Source of the DNA: Scolanthus callimorphus
Taxonomy: Eukaryota; Cnidaria; Anthozoa; Actiniaria; Edwardsiidae
Reading direction: 5' to 3'
Assembly (NCBI GenBank): GCA_033964015.1
Contig: CM066919.1
Coordinates: 7,379,831-7,443,830 of the forward strand
DNA length: 64,000 nt
The notes below the pieces were generated by a model. The model made no database searches, was not told where the DNA came from, and saw only the letters and a list, made by a program, of their open reading frames with translations. The position numbers and the translations under genes are program-made. Shown piece by piece: positions 9,548 to 19,200 of the stretch (within the stretch, counting starts at the first letter, position 1; each line of letters opens with the position of its first letter).

Positions 9548-12500
9548 TTATTCAATAGTATAGATATGCTCGAACACAACATAAGCCTTCACACCGCACT
9601 TGACGGACGACATAAGTCCCCCGACTCGGCCAGCTCTTTTGCGCAGACTCAGTGAAGCAAGGTGGTGATCACTTGTAGGATACATTCCTGGAGACCAAAA
9701 CTGGTCATCCCCGAAAGCGGAATTAGAACCAGCGTTCAATTGTTTGCCTGGAAAATTAAACAAAACCTCAATCATAGCGGAGCTCTCTCCGCTATGATTC
9801 CATGACCCTACCGTACATACCCTATAGGGCGGCGCATACCCGTATACCATATATGTCCATGCAGACCATGGTTGATCATGGTCTACCAATAATCCACAAT
9901 AATTTTATGCATCAGAAACAACAATAAACTTAAACCTTGATCATAGACCATGGTTAAACATGGTTGAACACGGGTAAGGTAGCATCAACCAAAAGCAAAG
10001 AAAGAAGTAATCGTGAGGGAGCGCACTTCTTCATTCGTTTAGCTGTCAGCAAGACGGAAGAGCTTATTATTGTTCCTTTTCCTGATCAAAACTAAAAATA
10101 TTCGGCAAGATATCGGGGCTTCGGAGCGCGCGTGGGAAGGAATCCGTGGACTACAAGAATCACTCATAATGAAAATTATTTTCCTTGACTGGTTTTAAAA
10201 AGGATTTCTAAATGTACCTCTTTCCGCCATGTTGCTCTCGTTTTGTATTGCATCGTTTTCGTCATCGAATGGATACATCCCGTTCGTCAGGCCGCGCCAA
10301 GTGTCATCATCAAGTCTAAATAGATACAGACATAGGACAAACTTTTTTTGCGAGTCTGTGTAGGGCAGTGTGGTAGGCCTGTGGCTTTTAAATTGCGTCA
10401 CACCAGGCTCTTTCGCCGAGAAAACATAGCGACAAAGAGTACGACGACGACATTCACTGCAAATTTTTCCCATTCTGCTCCCGCGCTGCTGTTAGTATTA
10501 AACTGAACCGTGATATTCTTGATTTCTTGACTGTTTTCTTCAAGACCAATAGACACATCAGCGTTTTGCACTCGAGTAGAATTCCAAAGGTTTGACAATT
10601 TTCGATATACTGAAAAATGAAAGTCACGAATGTTACCGGGGCCCTCGGCTCTCCTCTAAATCCGCCCCTCCCCCCTCTCGGGAGATTTTCCCATACATTT
10701 ACTGTATTTGCGGGAGGAAATTTGAAAATTTGCGTCCCATGCTTTCACTAACCCCCCCCCCCACACACACACACACACACACCGCATCCCCCACACCCCC
10801 CACTCCATTCTGAAATTCCTGGATCCGCCCCTGGTTACAGAACAACACACGGTAACGGAAACGAATGGTAACGGCTCAAAGCATCTAAGTAAGCCAATCA
10901 TAAAAATCTACCTGATATTCCCGATTTCTCATCATCACTATACCGTCACTTTCAAAGGGTTTTCCTCCCCCTCCACCTCCACCTCCACCTCCCCCTCCAC
11001 CTCCACCTCCACCTCCACCTCCACCTCCACCTCCACCTCCACCTCCACCTCCACCTCCACCTCCACCTCCACCTCCACCTCCACCTCCACCTCCACCTCT
11101 TTCACTTTATCTTCTTCATCATCATCGTCTTCTTCACCCACATTTTTAAGCAGGGTAAAAAGCAGGAAAAACCTAAAGTACGTACCTCATTTTCCCGATT
11201 CGCCAGAAAAACGCTTCCACCTACGACCCTCTCGAGCTCATAGTAAACAAACTCGCTGTTCTTGAAGTACGAAATCTTTGCAGAATCTTTCATGGTGTGT
11301 ATGTTCAGAACACAAAGTCGACGATCGCTCCCAGAGATTCCAACATTGAATAGTGACTTGCAGATGTAATTACTCTGGCATTTGGTCAGACACTCCATGA
11401 CGGAACTTGCTTTGTGCTCCGCGTATTACTGGTCTTTGAGGTAGTAGCCTGAGAGAGCAAATAAAAATATTCAGCAACCTGACCAGTAAGTGCTGGGTTT
11501 TAATCAGTATTCCCGGTGAGGTCTGCAGACAAGTCTTGAAATGGCTTTCAAATACTCATTAATTATTCATGACCTAATCAGCCAACCAGAGCTCTCATTT
11601 TGTACCACGTGCAGTACCTTGATATCCAAGGAAGATACTGCAAGTGGGACTTGAAAACTTTTCAAGGTCCAAGGACCTTTGAACTATGAATATTCATAGT
11701 TCAAAGGTCCTTGGATCTAGAAATGTTTTCTAGATCCAAGGACCTTTGAATATTCATAATTTCAAGGTCCTCACCCTCGAAAAGTTTTTCTACTAGTCAG
11801 TCTTTGCGCAGTGCAAAGGCAGACCGCAGGAACGACTCCGTGAGAAGACAAAAGTCTCCTCTCTCGAAAAAGTCATTACATAGAATTTTGGTTCGAGACT
11901 ATATGCTTGTGCGCCGCCAACCTCCATGTGGGACATGCTTTATGGAAACACTCTTGATCTTTTCACTTCTGCGCATGACTAGTGACGCAATCCAAGTTCA
12001 TAATTCATAATATTCATAATTTCAAGGCCCTCGCCATCTAAATGTTTTTGTAATAGTCAGTCTTTGCGCCGTACAATGGCAGACTATAGAAACTGTTCCG
12101 TGAGAAGACACGCATCTCCTCTTTCGGAGAAGTAAAATACAAAGAATCTTGTTCCAGACTATATGAATGCGCGCCGCCAACCTCCATGTGGGACAGGCTT
12201 TTTGGAAACACTCTTAATCTTTTCACTTCTGCGCATGACTAGTGACGCAATCCAAGTTCATAATTTCAAGGTCGATTTTTTTTTGTACTAGTCAGTCTAC
12301 GCCGTACAAAGGCAGACTGTAGGAACCTTCCGTGAGTAGACACGGGTCTCCTCTCTCAGAAATCTATAGAATAGAAAGGATCTTGTTCCAGACTATATGC
12401 ATGTGCGCCGCCAACTTTCATGTGGGACAGGCTTTGTGGAAACAATCTTGACCTTTTCATTTGTGCGCATGACTAGTGACGTAATTCAAGTTTCACAAGT

Positions 12501-14001
12501 AAAAAAATATGATTATATTGATAAATCGTCTTTGGGTAGGGTACAGAGGGGTTGGTGATTGAAGATTATGTCACAGGCTGAGTATTTCAAATGACCAAGG
12601 AATTAAAAAATAAATAAATGGAGGTGTTTCAACATTGATCGTTTTCCCTCTGTGTTGGCTAATTAGGTCATTAATAATTATTGAGTATTTGAAGTAATTC
12701 AAAAGCCTCCTATTCGGACTTGACGGGATTTCAAAGCCCACGCAATTAGTTCCAGTCCTCGGCTTCGCCTCGGACTGGAACTGCGCAGACTTTGAAATCC
12801 CGTCAAGTCCTCATAGTCGGCTTTTAAATATTACTTCAAAGAAAATTTATCTACTTCATTTATTATGACTTTTCAGACAAACGTTTGGTCAAGAAATAGA
12901 GGATTTCACTTGACTTTCGAAAGGTAAACTTTTATTCTACTCGTTGTTCCTATTGGTTAAAGACTTGGGTCTTTGTTTTGTCAAACCAAATGCTGACAAA
13001 AAATGTCTCTTGTTTTCTTGGACACGACTAAACTAAAGTCGTACTTTATTTCGTGAGCCCTGATTGGTCAGTTGTTGATTTGTTTCGTTTCTGAGTGGCT
13101 ATTCTGGCTTGGCCATACGCCGGTGGAGTAGAATATTTCAAGACTGTGGTTTTTGAAGTGAGGTTCTGTTGGGTTCTGCGCATGCATACCGAACGATTGT
13201 GCGCTGATTTCAGCCGCTGATTTAGGAGACATAATTTGTAACCATGACAATTAATTATTGCGGGATTCCACATCTACAGTCTAAAATAGCTTCATCTACT
13301 CCCTGTGGTTCGGACGCCAAACCAATAAGAAATGAAGTATTATAATAATAATTTTAGGATTTCCAAACAACTACTTATGGTAATAGGGGCTCTCGCACGC
13401 AATCTCGTACCCAGAGCCCGTCCATCTTTTGGCCATCGGCCAAGATTCAGGGCTCTGGGGGAATCGATTTTTTTAAAACCCAGATTCTGGGTTTCCGGTT
13501 TGATTTTTGTATGAAAGTTCGTTACGTTTTTGACCTACCACGCATGCTCACAAATCGGATTCCCCCAGGGCCCTGAATCTTGCCGCTGGCCAAAAGATGA
13601 CGGGCTCTGGGTACGAGGTTGCTCTCGCACGCTTAAATATTCGTCCACCGTACATAATTTAAATACAATTGGATTGTAACCGTGAAAACACATGTACATT
13701 TGCCCGTAGTAATCAAAATAATCCTCCAGATTAATAGAATAAAACATTTCGAGTGTTAGACAAATTCAATTCTAGGTTTCTTTGACCTGTTATCAAGAGG
13801 ATGGAATTGGGTTGCGATTTAAGCTATTTTCTTGTCAGAAAATAGAGCGACAGCCCCTTAAATTTCGCGTATTTCTGCCGGAGAATTTTTCTTACCATTT
13901 CTGGATATGATGGTCGTCACACATTCCGCCGCGGAAGGCTCAGGCATAGTAGACCCAAACAGCAGGACGAGCAGCTGTAGAAATGGTGCCCCCATCGCCA
14001 T
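9548..14001 (-). CDS. Secreted PAN/Apple-domain protein, five exons, with a frame disruption and an in-frame stop
   Basis: Recognised exons on the minus strand are 14001-13896 (signal peptide), 11448-11186 (PAN domain), 10609-10218 and 9747-9548 (C-terminus); one small exon between the second and third may be missing. Exon 1 starts MAMGAPFLQLLVLLFG, a clear signal peptide, and ends in phase 1. The PAN exon continues in phase 1 with GYYLKDQ, then CLTKCQSNYICKS, CVLN and FVYYELE, the Apple pattern of C-x3-C-x5-C. However, codon 8 of that exon is TAA (11426-11428). The 10609-10218 exon changes frame near an A run at 10464-10468 (plus-strand Ts) and is 392 nt long where 393 would keep phase. The last exon joins cleanly in phase 1. 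PAN modules bind protein or sugar partners outside the cell. The C-terminal part matches no family I know. It may be a pseudogene or carry assembly errors. Confidence 0.6.
10637..10833. mobile_element. hAT-like MITE (TIR ending GGATCCGCCCCTG), 5-bp target duplication
   Basis: GTTAC flanks the element at 10632-10636 and 10834-10838. The right end CCTGGATCCGCCCCTG is the reverse complement of the CAGGGGCGGATCCAGG terminus, and the same terminus with small changes recurs at 61142. The left end is degenerate. The element contains a C-run and an (AC)n tract, and it lies in an intron of the PAN gene. Confidence 0.65.
10966..11100. repeat. (CCACCT)n microsatellite
   Basis: About 22 hexamer units of CCACCT occur in an intron of the minus-strand PAN gene. 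Read on the minus strand, this gives an artificial Glu-Val repeat. Confidence 0.9.
11640..12500. repeat. Palindrome followed by three tandem 245-bp units
   Basis: An interlocked palindrome at 11655-11760 is built from CAAGGTCCAAGGACCTTTGA and its complements. It leads into three diverged tandem units at about 11754-12002, 12003-12262 and 12263-12500. Each unit contains ACTAGTCAGTCTTTGCGC (or a close variant), a TGTGCGCCGCCAAC word, CATGTGGGACAGGCTTT and GCGCATGACTAGTGACG. The units lie within the large first intron of the minus-strand PAN gene. Confidence 0.8.
12690..12845. repeat. Palindromic MITE
   Basis: GACTTGACGGGATTTCAAAG on the left is mirrored by CTTTGAAATCCCGTCAAGTC on the right, around an inner stem of TTCCAGTCCTCGGCTTCG and complement. 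The outer arms extend into TTTGAAGTAAT and ATTACTTCAAA. Confidence 0.8.
13380..13865. mobile_element. Dispersed GCTCTCGCACGC element carrying an inserted CTCGTACCC MITE
   Basis: Sequence at 13622-13860 (CTCGCACGC, ATATTCGTCCACCG, ATAATCCTCCAGATTAATAG, GACCTGTTATCAAGAGGATG) matches 20997-21252. Here it is interrupted at 13400-13621 by a copy of the palindromic MITE seen at 6638. CTCTCGCACG stands on both sides (13390-13399 and 13622-13631), a 10-bp target duplication. The copy at 20997 shows the uninterrupted site. Confidence 0.8.
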
Positions 14002-14640
14002 AAGGGGCCCTACTAAATTATCAGAACCACACCGCTTCAATACAGAGTTACGTGCAGTAATCTACATAGTTTCATTAGAGGATAAGAAGGGAGGTAAGGA
14101 CAAGAGAACTCCATTTTATTTCTAGATAATGTTGCAACTTCTGTTTCTTTTTTTTTACTACGGATTTCAGCTAACCGTGTTGGTGCCCGTCGAAAAAAAA
14201 AACGGATACGATTCTGCCCGCTCGGTCTCACGTTTTTGTCTGCAATCAATTCCTTTCTCCACAAGCCGGCCTGCTTTTCTAAAACTCATCTCATGAAAGA
14301 CCTGAAAAATGGCAATGCCTATGAAATATTTTGGAAAAAGCCGTCATAAAGTTCTGCTGTGGCCCATTTAAAGGCGCTTAGCTTTCATATTTCAAGATTT
14401 ATAACAGGCGCGTTTTTGACGGTTTTCAAGAACACATAACCCCGTGGAGAAAGGAATGCAGACAAAAACATGACCTTGTGGGCAGATTCGTAGACTTTTT
14501 TTTCGCACCACACGGTTCGGTGAAAGCCATAGTATTTCTAATAAAACATTGAACATACTTATATCTAATACCAGAAACATAAGCGAGTTGATTCAACTCT
14601 TATATGTTTCTGCTAATAATTTTATCTAATAAATGATATG

Positions 14641-14895
14641 AACGAATTACCAGTAACGTTTTGAATATCATATCATGAAACCAAAGGAAAACAGCGGGTT
14701 TTTTTCAGACATAGTCCTTACACTATCCCTACCTTCGAGTGGATTTCAGATGACTGTGGTGAGCCAAGATGCACTTGTTCTTGTGAACGGTGCGAAGGTA
14801 GTGTCTTCGTTGCACGAGTTGCCAAAGACTATATTAGATGATATTTTTATTACGTATTGAGTGAAGTGAAGTAGAAAAATGCAAGTGATAGAGGG
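14641..14895. repeat. Fragment of the CGCGCTTCGCGCGCAT repeat family
   Basis: Sequence from about 14770 to 14870 (GTTCTTGTGAACGGTGCGAA, GTGTCTTCGTTGCACGAG, TTGCCAAAGACT) matches 26260-26345, the end of another family copy. The frame at 14675-14860 is a shadow of the repeat. The stretch 14100-14640 between this and the PAN gene start shows nothing recognisable. Confidence 0.6.
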
Positions 14896-14902
14896 CACGC
14901 TG

Positions 14903-15815
14903 CAAGAGCACGTTGCCTAAGGCTGCGTACACGCTTGGTGCCCGGGAACATTGCCATAGCACGTTGCCTAAGGCTGCGTACACACTTGGTGCCCGGGCAC
15001 GTTGCCTAAGGCTGCGTACACACTTGGTGCCCGGGCACGTTGCCTAAGGCTGCGTACACACTTGGTGCCCGGGTACGTTGCCTAAGGCTGCGTACACACT
15101 TGGTGCCCGGGCACGTTCCCAGAGCACGTTGCCTAAGGCTGCGTACACACTTGGTGCCCGGGCACGTTGCCTAAGGCTGCGTACACACTTGGTGCCCGGG
15201 CACGTTGCCAGAGCACGTTGCCTAAGGCTGCTCACACACTTGGTGCCCGGGCACGTTGCCTAAGGCTGCGTACACACTTGGTGCCCGGGCACGTTGCCAG
15301 AGCACGTTGCCTAAGGCTGCGTACACACTTGGTGCCCGGGCACGTTGCCTAAGGCTGCGTACACACTTGGTGCCCGGGCACGTTGCCAGAGCACGTTGCC
15401 TAAGGCTGCGTACACACTTGGTGCCCGGGCACGCTGCCAGAGCACGTTGCCTAAGGCTGCGTACACACTTGGTGCCCGGGCACGTTGCCTAAGGCTGCGT
15501 ACACACTTGGTGCCCGGGCACGCTGCCTAAGGCTGCGTACACACTTGGTGCCCGGGCACGTTGCCTAAGGCTGCGTACACACTTGGTGCCCGGGCACGTT
15601 GCCTAAGGCTGCGTACACACTTGGTGCCCGGGCACGTTGCCTAAGGCTGCGTACACACTTGGTGCCCGGGCACGTTGCCTAAGGCTGCGTACACACTTGG
15701 TGCCCGGGCACGTTGCCTAAGGCTGCGTACACACTTGGTGCCGGGCACGCTGCCAGAGCACGTTGCCTAAGGCTGCGTACACACTTGGTGCCCGAGCACG
15801 TTTTGCCAGAGCATG
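14903..15815. repeat. Minisatellite of about 21 units, 38-bp and 51-bp unit types
   Basis: The 38-bp unit GTTGCCTAAGGCTGCGTACA plus CACTTGGTGCCCGGGCAC repeats about 21 times with very few substitutions. In roughly one third of the units a 13-bp GTTGCCAGAGCAC block is added, giving 51-bp units. The two types are interspersed, so unequal exchange has shuffled them. There are no unique spacers between units. Confidence 0.95.
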
Positions 15816-16269
15816 GGCACTAATGTAAACACATCCGTTTCTCGAGTGACAGCACTGGTGCCGGAGTACAGCGCAGCCTAAGGTTCCACATGTAAGTGAT
15901 AGGACCATCACTACGCCTGCCGCTAGTTTTGTACTTTGTTCTCTTCCGCGTTTCAAGCTTTATTAAAAAACACCAATGATATTTATTATCAAGTAATGTT
16001 TTACTACTGAGTAATGTTTTATCAAGTAGTGTTTCAAACTTGGTGAAACGTGAATGCTAAAGATAAAGTTCGTGTCCGTTTCTTTAATTAATCGTGAATC
16101 GTGTACTAACTTATAATGGGCTTTGCCATAAAAAAAATTGTACCCCCCGGGTTGAGGACGAGGGGGAGGGGGGTACAGACAAAAAATGCGATAGCCCAAT
16201 CATGTGTGTGCGATTGAAATCAATCTGATGAGGAAGATCCCTTACATTTTCCCCTCTCCTTCCGGTGCT
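15816..16269. other. Probable 3' flank of the minus-strand LamG-PAN gene
   Basis: TTTATT at 15959-15964 reads AATAAA on the minus strand, about 310 bases after the PAN-exon stop codon, and could be its polyadenylation signal. No other structure was recognised. Confidence 0.4.
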
Positions 16270-19200
16270 TCATGGGTAATCCATGATCATTACAGACACT
16301 TTCTCGTGATAACTAAACACATCACTCTTTTCACATTCCCCAGGCTGGTCCCCACAGTAAGCGTCGCTAATCTCACATGTCCCCCCTTGCGGTTCATAGT
16401 TGAATGACCTGCACGTCTTCGACAACGAACAATACATGACACAAGCCTCTTGCGTCTCGCTAGTCATTGTTAAGATCACGTGACCTGTCAGGCGATGGTT
16501 CTTGTGCTCATTCCTTGAGGCGAAGAAACTGCTCTCTGAAAATGATGAAAATAAAAAGTTTATTGAATGAGGAAAAGTTGGAGTTAGTATTAAAGCAGCG
16601 CGCAGTCGGCTATAAATATTACTATTGCTGATTTTAAAACCTAAAAGATATCAAGGATAACCGATGTTTTCGGTGAGAGACAAACACAATGATCACACAC
16701 GGGAAACAAGAATGCCTTCCTTATTGACTCTGCCTCTTCATGGAGACTCTCGTTAGCTTTCAAACATTTATGGACGTGATCCTTACTTTCAAGAGCAATG
16801 CAGTACGCCATATTTCCAAGCTTCTCCACAAACTTGTAGAGGTAAAATCCATGACATCTCCTGATAAGAATATCCCTTGTGTGATCACTCAAACGCCCAT
16901 GCGCCATGGAATGGAAACGCAGCTTTCTGGCCACAATACCGTCATAGATGTTGGGATGTGACCCTTCAATACACGCACTGAACTCAGCCCCACAGTAGAA
17001 GCACTTGTCTGATATTTGAACGCCTGATTTGGGATCCACTCGGTACCACCATTTGCTATCAATATCAGTAGCTGTAGCGGTTAGATCCAGGTATGGGTGA
17101 GATGGCTTGACACACAAGTCACTTGCATCTACAAAATGTGAAACCGCATGAGCAGTATATATCTTTTTTGCAAATATATTGCTTTGGGAATTGGATTCTT
17201 AAATTTTCCATTTTCCCTGGCAGTTCGCGCAGATCATGATCTCCCTCGCCAAAACACAATGCATATCACATGAGCAGTATATATTTCCGAAAAACGTTCC
17301 CTATGACAGATGCTGGTATATGCTTCATGGCTAAATACCATATAGACGCGGCACCTACAAAACCTGGATCACGGATCGTCGGATCGGATCGTCGGATCGA
17401 ATCATCGGATCGGATCGTCGGATCGGATCATCGGATCGGATCGGATCGGATCGGATCGGATCGGATCGGATCGGATCGGATCATTTTCACGTATATGTAG
17501 TAATCAATATAATTCGATACATCTTCAGCGATGATGTAATTATAACTAGAAAATTTAATATCTACACAAGGGAACATTCCAACTTGGAGAGTTGTCTCCA
17601 AGCCAAGGGGAACAACCCCCTCTATCATGTGATATGACGTCATCAAAACCTAGAAAATCAAATATATTGACAACAATCAAACGCGTTGTTTAACGACTAA
17701 TAGAAGTTCTAAAATTGGAGGAGATTTTAGTTTTGGCTTTGAGACAACTTCCCCCAAGTTTGCCAATATCATGTCAGATACTGTTGTTGTTTTTTGTTTT
17801 AAGGTTGTTATACATGACATCATATCACGTGACAGGCGTTTGTAGCCCCTTGGCTTGGAGACAACTTTCCCTAGTTTGGACTTCTGTTAGAATGTTCCCT
17901 TGTCGAGATATTACATTATCTCGTTTATATGACGTCATCAATAACGGCCATTGTTGACGTCATACAACGGTGACGTCATACAACGTTTCCCATCCATTGA
18001 TCATCGACAATCCGATCCGACGATCCGATCCAAAGATCCGATCCGATGATCCGATCCGACGATCCGTGATCCAGGTTTTGTAGGTGCCGATATAGACGTC
18101 CTCTTATAGATCGAGACATAATCCAAACAAAAGGACTATTCATATTCAAATAAGGCACCTATTGTAACATTTCAGCCATAGGCCTTTTTTGAAATGCACC
18201 GGAAGTCGCGGATCGTAATGCATGGTGGTCTAGCTTCGGTACAAGCAAATCACCAAACAATGGACACGTTTTCCCCAGTGGAGTTCAAAAATGAATTCCA
18301 CTGGGAAAAACTGTCCATTGTTTGGTGAATTGTTTGTACCGAAGCAAGACCACAATGCATTGCGATCCGCGACTTCCGGTGTATCTCAAAAAGGCCCATG
18401 AAGGCTAGAACCCAGACGCTAACGATTTTAATATGTGGATAACATTACATAGTATCTGCAACATTCTCGTATCCAGGCTGGTCATATCAAAAATACCCTG
18501 ATCAAAACCGTCGTTTTTGAAACCCTCACGGCCAAAACCAAATTTGGAAGTATTTACCTTATTTGGAAGTGAGGGTAGATCCCCTTTTTGATAAGAATTT
18601 CGGCGACATTTGCCAGAAAAACACTGAATTTTGAGCAAGAACTTCCAGACATTTTAGCGACTCGATCTTTCAAAGCATCCTCCATGTTGGATCAGCTTAG
18701 CAGCCAGGCTAGATCTATTTTGGGACTCCACAGCGAATCCGCGCGGCTCGCCCCAGTCTCTTTATAGGCTTTGCAAAAACGACGGCTTATTTTTGATATG
18801 CAGTTCGTGGGTAGGAGGCTCTGGTACTAGCCATATTGGCGCATGAGCGATATTTGACACATTCTCGTACCCAGAGCTCTCCGGCTCGTCCGCTTGCAGA
18901 GAAGGCTCTGGGGACATTTATTTGAGGGCCTTAGCCGATTGGCTCATTTTGAACGTCAGAGCATGCGTAGAGTTGTTCATCTAAACGGCTCTGTTGCAAA
19001 TCTCGCACATGCGTCAATCGCTGTCGCCAGAGCCTCCCATATCAAGAAAATTTCGCCAAAAGCTGTCGTTTTGCCGACATTGCAAAACTTCCTTATTAGG
19101 AAATTCCCCCTTACCTTATTTGGAAGGTCTGTAAGTACTTTTCCTCATAACTTAGCGAAAAAAGCAGGAAATATCACCAAAACTTGCAGATACTCGAAAA

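Noticed and set aside
10938..11141. Glu-Val repeat protein on the minus strand
   Set aside because: It is the direct translation of the (CCACCT)n microsatellite, in an intron of the PAN gene.
14903..15815. CRISPR-like array or coding arginine/leucine-rich repeats
   Set aside because: Units are contiguous with no unique spacers, and the host is an animal. The frames on both strands are products of the 38/51-bp periodicity.
16641..16786. Stop at 16641 as the true C-terminus after the D8C domain
   Set aside because: A canonical donor (GAAA/GTAAGG at 16787/16786) in phase 1 joins exactly to the PAN exon. Read-through to 16641 remains possible as an alternative form.
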